From Acanthosepion pharaonis (taxonomy: Eukaryota; Mollusca; Cephalopoda; Sepiida; Sepiidae), in contig CAHIKZ030002090.1 of NCBI GenBank assembly GCA_903632075.3, positions 4,267,501-4,331,500 on the forward strand: 64,000 nucleotides of DNA. The letters are read 5' to 3'. Positions 22,087 through 33,074 of the stretch are shown here, in pieces (the stretch's first letter is position 1; every line of letters begins with the position of its first letter). The translations under genes were made by a program, and so were the position numbers. The notes below the pieces were generated by a model, which was given only the letters and a program-made list of their open reading frames with translations, had not been told where the DNA came from and searched no databases.

Positions 22087-22850
22087 GAAAGAGAAGAAGA
22101 AGAAGAAGAAGAAGAAGAAGAAGAAGAAGAAGAAGAAGAAGAAGAAGACGAAGAAGAAGAAGAAGGAGAAGTAGAAGAAGAAGAAAAGGATGGAGAAGTA
22201 AAAAAAGAAGAATGGGAAGAGGGGGAAGAAGAAGAGGAGGAAGAAGGGGAACAGGAAGAAAAGGAAAAAGAAGAAGAAGAAAAGGATGGAGAAGTAAAAA
22301 AAGAAGAATGGGAACAGAGGGAAGAAGAAAAGGAGGAAGAAGGGGAACAGGAAGAAGAAGAAGAAGAAGAAGAAGAAGAAAAGGATGGAGAAGTAAAAGA
22401 AGAAGAATGGGAAGAGGGAGAAGAAGAAGAGGAGGAAGAAGGGGAACAGGAAGAAAAGGAAAAAGAAGAAGAAGAAAAGGATGGAGAAGTAAAAAAAGAA
22501 GAATGGGAACAGAGGGAAGAAGAAAAGGAGGAAGAAGGGGAACAGGAAGAAGAAGAAGAAGAAGAAGAAGAAGAAAAGAATGGAGAAGTAAAAAAAGAAG
22601 AATGGGAAGAGGGGGAAGAAGAAGAGGAGGAAGAAGGGGAACAGGAAGAAGAAGAAGAAGAAGAAAAGGATGGAGAAGTAAAAAAAGAAGAATGGGAAGA
22701 GGGGGAAGAAGAAGAGGAGGAAGAAGGGGAACAAGAAGAAGAAGAAGAAGAAGAAGAAGAAAAAGATGGAGAAGTAAAAAAGAAGAATGGGAAGAGGGAG
22801 AAGAAGAAGAGGAGGAAGAAGGGGAACAGGAAGAGGTAATAGAAGAAGAA
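22087..22850. repeat. (GAA)n polypurine minisatellite, right arm
   Basis: About 760 bp of almost pure purine with seven units of 89-100 bp, marked by GGATGGAGAAGTAAAA near 22,188, 22,282, 22,382, 22,480, 22,578, 22,667 and 22,763. Units differ by GAA copy number and a few G/A changes. It is the reverse complement of the 21.0-21.4-kb arm. Long R/G/E-rich or L/P-rich frames here are not genes. Confidence 0.92.
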
Positions 22851-22852
22851 GA

Positions 22853-23046
22853 AGACAGACAGACAGACAGACAATGAGTGAAATACATGGGATATGAAGG
22901 CATTGACAGAGCTTATTCTACTCAGAAGTGTGAGGTTACATGCTATATTTCAACCTATTTTAGCATGTTTTACTAATTTTTACCCTGTCTGTCTGCCTGT
23001 TTGTCTGTTTGTCTCTCTGTTTGACTGTCTGTCTATCTCTCTCTCT

Positions 23047-23092
<46 letters not shown>
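22853..23092. repeat. (GACA)n, shared 80-bp block and (CT)n
   Basis: (GACA)n 22,853-22,873. The block 22,909-22,985 (CTTATTCTACTC, ATGCTATATTTCAACC) is homologous to 31,250-31,318. TGTC-rich sequence follows, then CT 23,050-23,092. Confidence 0.8.
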
Positions 23093-23096
<4 letters not shown>

Positions 23097-23650
23097 GTGT
23101 ATTTACGTAATACGTATATATGAAGTTGCGTTTCTGTGTATTTATTAATTTCTGTCAAAGGGAAATATCGTAAATGTTTCTCGTTGTTTTTCTAAGGGGT
23201 GGAGTACTCAGTTTTCAGATCGATGAAACGTAATACTTTAACCAGATGTGTTGCTTATAATGATTATTTATTTTTGGAATTTTCCATCTGCACTCAAGAG
23301 AAACTAAGGCTTGCATTTATAAAAACCTTTTCAACACGTATCTGCATCAAACAGTAGACATTATTATTACTCACTTGAAAGCTTAAACGCAGACACCAGT
23401 ACTTCACTTTTTTTTCTGATATTTCGGAAAGAGCCCAAAGTTGACGATATAACTCGCCTGAATTTCAAAGATCCCATATTTTTATTAACCGGTGACTCTT
23501 TCGAGCCAAAAAAAAATAAATAAATAACTTCCTTATTTTCCGCCTGCAATTCTGAAATGAAGTGGGAAGTGTTTTAAAAGAGAATGGGAAATTCAACAGC
23601 GACATCCGAACGACGCGTATTGAAATAGCAAAAGATACATTCCAAAAGCT
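23093..23650. other. Unique spacer
   Basis: Mixed sequence without a convincing gene. Short minus-strand frames near 23,400-23,750 overlap a SINE and have no recognised domain. Confidence 0.5.
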
Positions 23651-23657
23651 AATTGGG

Positions 23658-24031
23658 CACTTCAGTATGATGTAATGGTCAACAAGCTTGCTCACTAGAT
23701 CAGTTACGGCTGAACAGCGAGTTCGATCCTTAATGGGAGACCCATGCTTGTGGCACATTTAAGCTACGCTTAGACAATCATTTTAAGACACCCCGACGTG
23801 ATGTAATGGTTTGACAGCCTGTCTCACTAGATCAATTACAAATAGCGAGTTCGGTCCTCACTGGGTGCCTCATGTTTTCGGCCTTCTGTCACATCTAAGC
23901 TACGCTTAGACAATCATTTTAAGACACCTCGACGTGATATAATGGTTAGCTAGCTTGTCTGGCTAGATCATTTACGACTGAATAGTGACTTCAATCCTAT
24001 TTTGGGTGACCTATACTTTCGACCTTGCACT
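23658..24031 (+). repeat. Three tandem SINE-A copies
   Basis: Head-to-tail units at about 23,658-23,791, 23,792-23,927 and 23,928-24,031. Each starts near GATGTAATGGT (A box), has GTTCGATCC or a variant (B box), and the first two end CTTAGACAATCATTTTAAGACAC. The third stops early, before a (TA)n tract. The shared junction ATTTTAAGACACC shows unit duplication rather than independent insertions. Confidence 0.85.
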
Positions 24032-24064
24032 AAAAGTAATGTTTCAAGTAATATATATATCAAG

Positions 24065-24067
<3 letters not shown>

Positions 24068-24102
<35 letters not shown>

Positions 24103-24181
24103 TATTTACATTATTCGGACTATTGTCCTCAATAATGTAAATAGTGTACATAATCCTCATCTCAGAAATATATATATATAT

Positions 24182-24246
<65 letters not shown>

Positions 24247-24350
24247 GTTGGATAGATGTGAGTTTGTGACCCTGAGTTTCACGCTTTTGTGATCGTCAGA
24301 CAACAAAAGCGTGAAACCCAGGGTCACAAACTCACATCAATCCAACCAAA
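24068..24350. mobile_element. Two fold-back elements and (TA)n tracts
   Basis: TA 24,068-24,100. Inverted repeat 24,101-24,145 (ACTATTTACATTAT with its complement around GGACTATTGTCC). TA 24,170-24,241. Long hairpin 24,243-24,350 with arms containing TTTGGTTGGAT, GTGAGTTTGTGACCCTG and CACGCTTTTGT. The word ATAGTCCGAATAAT also occurs at 14,538. Confidence 0.85.
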
Positions 24351-24720
24351 TATGTTAGCTCTATCTCTGATATTGAGCGCTTTTAATAAGTACCGCGCAT
24401 ATAATATATAATCAATTATACATATATATATATATTTATTTATATTTATATACACTTTTCACACATATATATATATATATAGTATAAAAAATTACCTTGC
24501 ATATGTTTACATCTCGCCTTTTGGTATCTTCAGGAGATTTCCTAACGCTTTCTTTTATTAAAAATAAAAATTTATGAACATTATATATTTAAAAAAATAA
24601 ATAAATGAATAAGTACACGATGTGAGGTATGGTAGAAATTGTGGAGAAGGAGGAGGAGGAGGAGTGCAAAATTAATGTACTAGAAATTACTGGTGGATTA
24701 AATGAAATATACATACCTTC

Positions 24721-24820
<100 letters not shown>

Positions 24821-24839
24821 CTTAAACACTAATATTCCA

Positions 24840-24892
24840 TGGTCATAATTTATTTCATTGGAATCGTAAATACGATCCAATTCATCAGACCA
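24840..24892 (-). ncRNA. Hammerhead ribozyme motif with uncleavable G17
   Basis: Minus strand. Stem I UGGU/ACCA. CUGAUGA at 24,888-24,882. Long stem II (AUUGGAUCGUA with ACGAUUCCAAU, one bulge). GAAA. Stem III AUA/UAU with loop AAU. All core bases are present except the cleavage-site nucleotide, which is G (plus-strand C at 24,844) where a hammerhead needs A, C or U. It is therefore expected to fold but not cut. About 27 bp of spacer separates it from (TA)n, as in the 25.4- and 41.1-kb motifs. Confidence 0.7.
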
Positions 24893-25004
24893 ACAAATTC
24901 AAAAGGAAAATTGTGTTAAGATACGTTTCGTGAGCAGAAATGCTCGATCGAGAAAAATCTTCGTAGATTGTGTATTTATAAACAGTAATTCGGACATTGT
25001 TAAC

Positions 25005-25160
25005 CAGACGCTTCTCTGGAGTTGAATGACGGTTTCCGTATATGAATACAGGTTCGATTCCAGTCGGAAAACGCGTATTTTCTACGAAATTTTTACAGGT
25101 CAGTAAATATAATTAACACTGTCTAATTAAAAACAGAACATTTGCTTAAATAAATTATAT
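25005..25160 (+). repeat. 3' half of the tRNA-core MITE
   Basis: GGTTCGATTCCAGTCGGA (B box) then AAATTTTTACAG and AACAGAACATTTGCTTAAAT match the 53,585-53,695 part of the MITE at 53.4 kb. The inverted ends are missing. Confidence 0.65.
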
Positions 25161-25162
25161 CT

Positions 25163-25681
<519 letters not shown>

Positions 25682-25683
25682 AA

Positions 25684-25820
25684 ACTCGAGGCGGTATAAT
25701 GGTTAGTAAATTTGTCTCACTAGAACAATTATTCCTGAGTAGAGAGTTCGATCCTCACTGGGTGCTCCATATTTTTCGGCCTTGTGCTACATCTTAGCTA
25801 CGCCTACGATTGGAAAATCA

Positions 25821-25866
<46 letters not shown>
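25684..25866 (+). repeat. SINE-A copy with CT/TA tail
   Basis: ACTCGAGGCGGTATAATGG (A box), GAGTTCGATCCTC (B box) and TTTTCGGCCTTGTGCTACA, ending near 25,821 in (CT)n and then (TA)n (25,839-25,866). Confidence 0.85.
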
Positions 25867-25868
<2 letters not shown>

Positions 25869-25889
25869 TTTTGCTACAAACAAGGAGAT

Positions 25890-26735
25890 AAAGGAACTAA
25901 GACTCAAGGGATTTTAGCATAGAGCATATAGCTACATCTCGCCATTTCGAGTAGAAAGCGATGAGACATTGCCCTCAGTCTCGCACTGCGCTTAAATTCA
26001 TAAAGGCTATTTACCATAGAAGAAAGTTCATCAAAACATTTGCATTTAAAGTATTTATAGTAAAAGCACAGAGAATCTAGATGACGCCGGTGGGAAAGTG
26101 ACTGAAAGTGAGATGCCAGGTCAGATCCAATAACATTGCAGATTCTTCTTTTGATTTTATCAAGAATCTTTGAATACATAGCAGGAGCACCAGAAAAATG
26201 TAGCAGTAATATTCAAAGCAAGGACGAATGGTAGACTTATAACTATTTAAGATAGATTCTGGTGAGAAAAAATGTCTTATCAGCAGACCTAGTAATTTAC
26301 TTGATATAATCTTTCGACTTCATGTCAACGACGCAAAGAATGACCCTGCTAGAGGTTAGCATCAGCTATGCTGATAGAAGGCAGAAATGCTTCTCTAAGA
26401 CGATTAAGGGGGAAGTTTCGTTTTGGAGATGCTAAAATTAGCAAGCCATTTCTTGCACCAGTTAACAACAGAAAGTATATCGTTTTTGAGATCGGCTACC
26501 AATTTGACCTTATCAAACCTCTCAGACTTACTATTAAGACAGGAATAGATACCGAATTTAGAACTGATGTCATCAGGAAGGTCGTTGATGAAAATTAGAA
26601 ACAAGTTGGGTGCAAGGATAAAGCTCTTGGGAACGCCAGCATTAATGTAAAAGTGTGTGTGTATGCACGCGCGCGTGTGTGTCTGGTTGGAAAGAAAGTC
26701 TTGTCGCATTTGTAGATGTAAAAATAAAAACAATA
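25890..26735 (-). mobile_element. LINE reverse-transcriptase C-terminal half, minus strand
   Basis: The minus strand first gives AGVPKSFILAPNLFLIFINDLPDD (consensus AGVPQGSxLxPTLFLIxINDLP), followed at once by ISSKFGIYSCLNSKSERF. The catalytic YADD that should lie between GIY and SCL is gone, by a short deletion. KLVADLKNDILSVVNWCKKW and then the thumb follow. Further on, 26,179-25,904 reads LDKIKRRICNVIGSDLASHF and QSLSHRRHLDSLCFYYKYFK with a C-terminal EFKRSARLRAMSHRF. Coordinates run downward on this strand. The copy is 5' truncated and has shifts between the two readable parts, so it is inactive. Confidence 0.82.
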
Positions 26736-26744
26736 CTTCTTTGA

Positions 26745-27430
26745 TCTTAACTAATATATTTATTCAACGTTATATGTCACCTCGTTATCAATAACATAAT
26801 TTAGCAAAATGTTGATCCCCCGGGCACAAACTTCTTCAGGTGTCGATGCAAGAAAACAATCTCTTCACAAATAAAAGAAAATGCAATGCTTTGAAAAGGT
26901 GTTGATCAGATGAAGCAAGGTCGGGAGTGTCAGAAGGAGAATGCAAGCCATTTATATTTATTGCCTTTTCCCGAGTGACTCGGGCAATATGCGGGCTTGC
27001 AGAGTAGCACAAATAAACAAATGGTTTGTTTTTTTTATGCTGCGAATTTTAATGCAATGTTTCCAACTGGCAACAATGCATCACATCAAATTTCTCTTTT
27101 TTTTTTTAATACTTCATGATAGACGACAAACTTCATATCACACCAAAGATATCATTCATAACTTTTGGGTATAATACGGATTTGAAGATTGGTTCGACTT
27201 TTTCAGTGGGTGTTAATTACCCACTTTTCATCGCTGGTAATGATTTTACCCAGGAAAGATAAGTTTACTTATCAGTGATGAACATAGCTCAACTTTTTGA
27301 GTCAGATATTGAGGTGCATCTGATCAAGTTTAGATATTCTTCTGAGTATATCAATGTCTGTCATGATCGAACTGTAATTTGTATTGAACTGTTTAGCTAA
27401 TTTTCATGTAGTTTGTGCAGGCATTTCCTC
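26745..27430 (-). mobile_element. mariner transposase relic (DD34D type), minus strand
   Basis: Near 27,230 the minus strand reads KIITSDEKWVINT, the first catalytic block (usual GDEKW). It is followed by WCDMKFVVYHEVLKKKEKFD and QLETLHxNSQHKKNKPFVYL, then CYSASPHIARVT near 27,000, which is the second block (usual DNARPH), with the catalytic Asp changed to Tyr. After a frameshift the third block reads SDTPDLASSDQHLFKAL (usual SPDLAPSDYHLF). Upstream, decayed helix-turn-helix-like sequence (EMPAQTT.KLAKQF) is visible to about 27,430. Loss of the second Asp, stops and shifts make it inactive. No clear terminal repeats were found. Confidence 0.75.
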
Positions 27431-27461
27431 AAGTGTTAATATATGTTAATACTGTGATATC

Positions 27462-28162
27462 TGTTGTGGTAAACCCTCCTATAGTAGAATGAGCTCTTCC
27501 TCCTCTCATAAATACTAACTGTGAGACTTCCTAGGGCAGTCGTTGAGCAGTCGCTGACAGTGTGCGACTTCTGTCGAACTCTCTGCTTTGGCCGAGAGGA
27601 ACCCGGACGAGGCTATGCCGAAGGGCTGAGTTTCGTCCGGGGAGGTAGACAGACCCGATCCCATTTATGCGGAGTCTACGGGGATTTTTTGGCCGAGCCT
27701 ACGGGCTCGGGAACCCCACTTTAAATTCGGCCTTGTGCCACATGTGACTGCGTGGGGCAGTTACTAAATAGCGTCGTTGAGCAGTCGAGACGCAGTTTCT
27801 GACTGTGTGCGACTTCTGTCGAACTCTCTGCTTTGGCAGAGAGGAACCTTCGGCAAAGCTTCGTCCGGGGAGGTAGACAGATCCCGAACCCGCTTATGCG
27901 GGTTCAAAGGGAATATTTTTGGCCGGGCCTACGGGCTCGGAGAAACCCACGTTAAACTCAGCCTTGTGCCACATACATTCCTCGTGGGTGGGGGTGCTGT
28001 TAAATATAGTCGTTGGGCAGGCGAGACGCAGTGTTAATCTACCATTCGGACGTACACCTCTATCTGCTTATTGCTCTTGCTTTGTATATATCTGTTATTT
28101 CAATACACTTGTTCAACCTACCATCTGTGTCTTTCTTTCTGGCCACTAAACTGGCTACAACA
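27462..28162 (+). mobile_element. Solo LTR-like element with duplicated stem-loop unit
   Basis: Bounded by TGTTGTGG and CTACAACA, a TG...CA pair with five matching inverted bases. Flanking pentamers ATATC and ATATA are near-identical. The end region has CAATACACTTG, like a poly-A-signal zone, and a C/T-rich end, as in retroviral-type LTRs. Inside, a unit of about 235 bp is repeated (27,537-27,772, 27,773-28,007 and a stub to 28,035). Each unit has several perfect hairpins, for example CTCTCTGC-TTTG-GCAGAGAG at 27,824-27,843, GAACCCGC-TTAT-GCGGGTTC at 27,886-27,905 and CCGAGCC/GGCTCGG at 27,693-27,710. No coding region or second LTR lies nearby. Confidence 0.5.
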
Positions 28163-28345
28163 ATATACTAATACATGTTAATATATATGTTAATATATGT
28201 ATAATACTGTGATATATTAATATATATTAATATATGTGATAATATATGTTAATACTGTAATATGGTAATATATGTTAATATATGTTAATATATGAGTTAA
28301 TATATGTTAATACTGTGATATGGTAATATATGATAATAACGTGAT
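28163..28345. repeat. AT-rich minisatellite around the LTR-like element
   Basis: Irregular repeats of TTAATATATG and TTAATACTGTGATATGG. The same words stand just left of the LTR-like element (27,433-27,461), so that element was inserted inside this array. Confidence 0.85.
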
Positions 28346-28499
28346 GTTTATCTTCTGTGGTATACAACATGTTCGAAGATAATGACATCATCATTAAATG
28401 ATTGATTCATTTTTACGTTTTATTAACCCTTTGCAGATTATTTAAAGCCAGAAGATATTTTTAGATCATCAGGAATTTTTTGTGATGTGGCCGTAATCA

Positions 28500-28745
28500 T
28501 TAAATAAAGTTTGGTTGCTTGATGGTGTAATGGTTCGAGACACCGTGGTTGAAACCAGTATAGGAGAAGGAAAACTTTGAATTCAAAACCGTATTTGTCT
28601 CTAGTGAAGCACATACTTCAACTGACACTGAGGTCTGTTTGAGTATAGTAGCAGTATAAACTACAGGTTGGCTCTGTGTTTGTTGAAGAAACACAAACGG
28701 TCCTGAGTAGATGGTCGTGCTCGAAAACGAGAAGCCATGCTGAAG
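28500..28745 (-). repeat. Dispersed repeat R2, copy 2
   Basis: Reverse-orientation relative of 32,735-32,960 (ACACAGAGCC..CCTGTAGTTTATACTGC). It also has a tRNA-like GGTGTAATGGTTCGAGAC start at 28,515 and the AACTTTGAATTCAAAACC block shared with 34,378. Confidence 0.7.
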
Positions 28746-29369
28746 ATAAGATATCAAACATATTTCCAGTGTATCTTAAAGTCGAAGCAGCTCCCGATGA
28801 TTAAATGAATCGTGCGCCATCTTAAAAGATCAGAAAATGGTCAATCTTGGCTACTTTTTATCTCTATCAAATTTTCCATTTTCCTCTAGAAAATATACCC
28901 TCGTGATTTTCCCTACCTTTTCTTCCTTTGTTCAATCTTCAGCGTATGTGCATTCTGTTTCGACAGGGCGCCTGTGATCGTATCTCTCCACAGCTTCTCT
29001 TTTTGTAGCTCTTAGCATTTCCCTTATCTCTCCCATTTCTCTTTCTGTCATTCATCTACACAATCTCCTTACAGAGGTTATTCGTTGTTTTCCAATACAA
29101 AATGGAAATGAACACAAAAATAATACATTAATCCTAATCCAGATATATCGCTCGATACGTAAACTTAGCAGGTTACCCGTATGAAGTCATTTTTTACGAG
29201 TAACCTGTTAAGTTTAGTTCGATATAAGCCCAGACGTGGATAGGAAGATTGTGTGACGCCAAATTGAATGGATCTGTTGGGCTTGAAAATCAGTATTTAA
29301 AATCCTGTTTTTTTTATCTGTGCTCAAGTATTTCTCTGCTACTTACCGTGGGAAAATACGCAATACCTT
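28746..29369. other. Unique spacer with short inverted repeat
   Basis: Near 29,155-29,220 GTAAACTTAGCAGGTTACC and GTAACCTGTTAAGTTTAG form an inverted pair. I recognise nothing else. Confidence 0.6.
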
Positions 29370-30395
29370 CAACCAGGAGGGTCGTCTGCTTTTTTTTCTT
29401 TCTTTTTCTTTCTTTTTCTTTCTTTTTCTTTCTTTTTTAACAGTTTATTTTTCTTTAATAATTACTAAAGATGTCAAGTTCAGAAACCAGATTTTAGTGG
29501 ATGGCTGAGAAAACGTAACAAAAAATATTACCGCTATATCTTTTTGTTGTTGCTGTTGTTTTTATCTTTTTGTTGTTTGCTGTTGTTTTATTTGTTTCGC
29601 AAATTATTTTTATGTAAACATTATAGAGACATTAACTATTGTTTCTAACTTGCATAAAGATTTTTTTGTTGATCAAAAGAAATTCTATCTTTTTCTCTTT
29701 CTGCTTTTATTAAGCTTTCATTCTTTTGATAATTGTTGGCTCCTTTTCTTTCGTTTTTTTTTTCTTTGTGATTTCAGTAATTATTTCTTTCTTTCTTTCT
29801 ATTCTTCTTTCGTTATTTATTTCCTTCATACTTTAGGTTTTTTTCTTTTCTTCCTAAATATTCATTCCTTTTGTCATTTTATCCGTTTTTTATTCATGTA
29901 GTTTCTCTCATCTTATTTTCATTTTTTTTTTTTTCATCTGTTGTTACTTTCTTTTCATTTATTTATTTCCTTTGCTTTTTCGGCTTTTCTTTTCTTTGTT
30001 GTATTCTCTTTCTACCTATTCAGCCATTTTCTTCATATCCGTTCTATCTTTTGCCTTTCGTTTTTAATCATTCATTCGTTTTTACTTTATTTTCTTTCAT
30101 TTTTCTTATTTAATTCGTTTTCTTTCTTTATTTTTTTCCTTCTTTAATTTTTCTCCTTCTTTTTTTAACTCTTATTTCTCTCTCACTTTGTTTTTCTTTC
30201 TTTTCTCTTTATTTCTTTCAATTTTGACTCATTTTTTTCTGCCTTTTTATCGTTTTCCTTATTTTAATTTCATCTTTTATCATTCATTCTTTTGAATTTT
30301 TCTTTCTCTTCCACTCTTGATCTTTCTTTCCCAGTTTATTCATTTTTAATCTTTTTTTTTTCTCTCTTTCAGTCTGTTCATTCTTCCTTCTGATG
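29370..30395. repeat. TTTC-rich polypyrimidine DNA
   Basis: About 1 kb dominated by TTTC, TTTCTTTT and TTTCATT words, with (CTTTTT)n near 29,391-29,435. Phe/Leu/Ser-rich frames on the plus strand come from this bias and are not genes. Confidence 0.85.
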
Positions 30396-30484
30396 CTTAC
30401 GACCACATCACTTTCCCGTGCAATCACTGAAGTTAATCAACGTCGAGCCTGGTCAATACCTTGCTGAATACCAGGTTCTGTAAG

Positions 30485-30640
30485 CTTGGATGTGCCGGTG
30501 GTGTAATAGCTAAAGGCTCGAAATTGTTAATTGGAGAGCTGAGTTCCAATTTCAGTTGGTTCATTTAATTCACTTAGATGCAAATACCCTTGAGAAAAGT
30601 ATGAATCTACCACTTCCCCCAGCCATGGGTTAATTAGTAA
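30485..30640 (+). repeat. SINE-B copy
   Basis: GCCGGTGGTGTAATAGCTAA (A box), GAGCTGAGTTCCAATTTCAG (B box), then TTCACTTAGATGC and CCCAGCCATGGGTTAATTAG, as in other family members. Confidence 0.7.
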
Positions 30641-30739
30641 TAGTATCAGTAAATCATTATTACCTCAAAAAATATTACAATATCAGAATGCTTTTTGGTT
30701 TTAAATAACCTACAATGGGTTGATAAACCGTGAAAAATG

Positions 30740-31069
30740 AATGAATCAATAATTCCTTCCTTTCCTTTCTTTTTTTTCATTTCTTTCTTTCTTTCTTTAA
30801 TTTTTAATATTTCTTTTTAAATATTTCTTTTTTTCTTTCTTTCTCTTTAATTTTTTGCTATTTCTTTTTAATCTTTATTTATCTTTCAGTTTTATTTATG
30901 TCTTTCTTTCTTTTTTCAATCCTTAATTTTATCTTCTTTTTAATCGTTATTTATTTCTCTTCGACTCTTCTTCTTTTTTTCTTTGTTTCTCTTTCTTTTT
31001 TTCCAATATTTAATTTGTAATATTTCTTTCTTTTTAATATTTTTACTTTCTCTTTCACTATTGTACTGC

Positions 31070-31112
<43 letters not shown>

Positions 31113-31318
31113 TCAGATGTTAAATAGTCTTTTCTTAGGCTTTCCGTTTTTCTTTCTTTCGCTTTTTTTCTTTCATTCTTTCTTTCTGTCATTCATTTTT
31201 CTTTCGTTATTTTCTTTCTTTCATTCATTCATTCTTTCTTTCTTTCTTTGCTTATTCTACTCGGAAGTTTTATGTTACATGCTATATTTCAACCTATTTT
31301 AGCTTGTCTAAGTGTTAC

Positions 31319-31353
<35 letters not shown>

Positions 31354-31790
31354 CAGCTTATGTGTGTTCTTTGTTTCTTTTTTCTCAATCTTTATTTTTT
31401 AATTTTTCTTTCTTTCTTTATCTTTCAGTGTTGTCGTTCTTTCTGTTTTCTTTCCTTCTCTTTCTTTTTTCTCAACTCTTAATTTTTAATCTTTCTTTCA
31501 TTTTCATCTTTTTTCTTTGTCTTTCACGAAAGAAAGAAAGAAAGAAAAGCAATATCATAGTGAAAGAGAAAGAAAAAAAGATTAAAAAGAAAGATTACAG
31601 AAAAGTAAAAGAGAAATAAATAAATAAAAGAAAGAAAGAAAGAACCATGTTCTTTTTCTTTCTTTCTTTCTTTCTTTGTTCTTACTTTTTTCTGAATCTT
31701 TAATTTTTAATCTTTCTTTTCTTTTGCTATTTCTTTATTTTTTTCTCAACCCTTAATTTTTAACATTTCATTATTTTTTAACCTTGTTTC
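30740..31790. repeat. TTTC-rich DNA with (TTTC)n and (GTCT)n
   Basis: Includes clean (TTTC)n at 31,073-31,114, the block 31,250-31,318 shared with 22.9 kb, (GTCT)n 31,318-31,352 and a strand switch to GAAAG at 31,528-31,650. These give a local inverted TTTC/GAAA arrangement. Confidence 0.85.
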
Positions 31791-32407
31791 AAGCTTGTCG
31801 TATCTTCCTTTCTCAGTCGCTTCTCAGAAACTTTGTATATTCAGCTACGAATCTAAAATCACATGTAAAATGAGAAAATATTATCGTTGGTATTTCTCTT
31901 CAAATAAAATCGAACTCGTAAAAGATAATAAATCATCGTCCCCGGCATTGTTCACTCAATTTCACATGTGGATTTGTTGGGGTATTTTTAGTTGTAAAGC
32001 GAGGCTATTGTTACGCTCCTGTCATTTGGCAAGCGGGGATTCAAACAGAACATTTCGCTGTAGAGAACATAAAAGAATGATTCAGATATTTCCGAAATAG
32101 ACACACTCTTTTTTTTTTTCTAAAGTGAGACGATGAAGATATATTTTTGTGGATTAAAACAAAGGCAGTCAAAGATGAAGAAACTATAAAAATGTTTTCG
32201 GCGCTACGCGGTGAACAACGAAAACAAAAGTGTCTCCTCTTCTTTTGCATCGTCTGTTTTTGTCTTCTGTCGCATGCTTTAATTAATAAAACAAATTTTC
32301 TTTTTCAAAAAAATTAACAATGGTATCTACCTAGCTAACGAGCTATGTGTGAATCTTTTCATATCTATCTATCTATCTCAGTCTTTTCGCATCTTTTACT
32401 CAGTGCG

Positions 32408-32410
<3 letters not shown>
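31791..32410. other. Unique stretch with open frames on both strands
   Basis: A plus-strand frame (31,795-32,100, about 100 codons) and a minus-strand frame (32,041-32,250) are present. Neither has a recognisable domain and they overlap antiparallel. Composition is less repetitive than the flanks, so an old, unrecognised exon cannot be excluded, but nothing positive supports one. Confidence 0.3.
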
Positions 32411-32464
<54 letters not shown>

Positions 32465-32725
32465 ACGTTGTTAAATGTGAGTGTCTATCTATGGATCTTT
32501 CTGCCTATCTCAGTCATTTTGCATCTCTCTCTCAATCTTTTTTGCACACACACACACACAAATATATATAGATATATATTCTGTTTATATCTACTTTTCT
32601 AAGTCTTTTTGTGTCTATCTCTGTTCATATCTATCTATCTATCTCAGTCGTTTTACATCTCTCTCTTACTGTATATATATATATATATGTGTGTGTGTGT
32701 ATGTGCGTGTGTGTGTGTGTGTACA
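32411..32725. repeat. (TA)n, (CA)n, (ATCT)n and (GT)n microsatellites
   Basis: TA 32,411-32,460, CA near 32,545, scattered ATCT units, TA then GT at 32,671-32,722. Confidence 0.9.
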
Positions 32726-32734
32726 TATATATAA

Positions 32735-32960
32735 TGGATGGCCTCTTGTATCCAAGGATGCCAGTCTACTAGGGCGCCGGACTATCCCCAATGCAGGCCC
32801 TAGTTTACGCACATTTGTGTTTGTTCAACACCCACAGAGCCCACCTGTGGTTTATACTGCAACTATGCTGAGCAGACTTTAATTACAGTTCCTGGAATAT
32901 AGCGCGTTATATAGCGTGATCAAGAGTCTGAACAAAGCCATGACGCACAAACCATCGCTC
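32735..32960 (+). repeat. Dispersed repeat R2, copy 3
   Basis: Best-preserved R2 copy: ATGGCCTCTTGTATCCAAGG, ACGCACATTTGTGTTTGTTC, CCTGTGGTTTATACTGC and GCGTGATCAAGAGTCTGAAC align with 9,315-9,520. Confidence 0.78.
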
Positions 32961-33074
32961 ACGATGTCTTTTGACTTCGTGGAAAATATATATGTGATAG
33001 TAATCAGGAGGATTTGAGATAATTATAATTAAGTAATTCATCGAGTCTAGAAGAAACCTCAACAGAATGCAGAA

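Noticed and set aside
21920..22903. A 327-codon minus-strand open frame and a 276-codon plus-strand frame
   Set aside because: Both are translations of the GAA/TTC minisatellite, low-complexity L/P/S or R/G/E, with no domain.
31795..32250. Host gene exons on both strands
   Set aside because: The frames overlap antiparallel, show no domain and have no supported splice pattern. They are kept only as an unresolved stretch.
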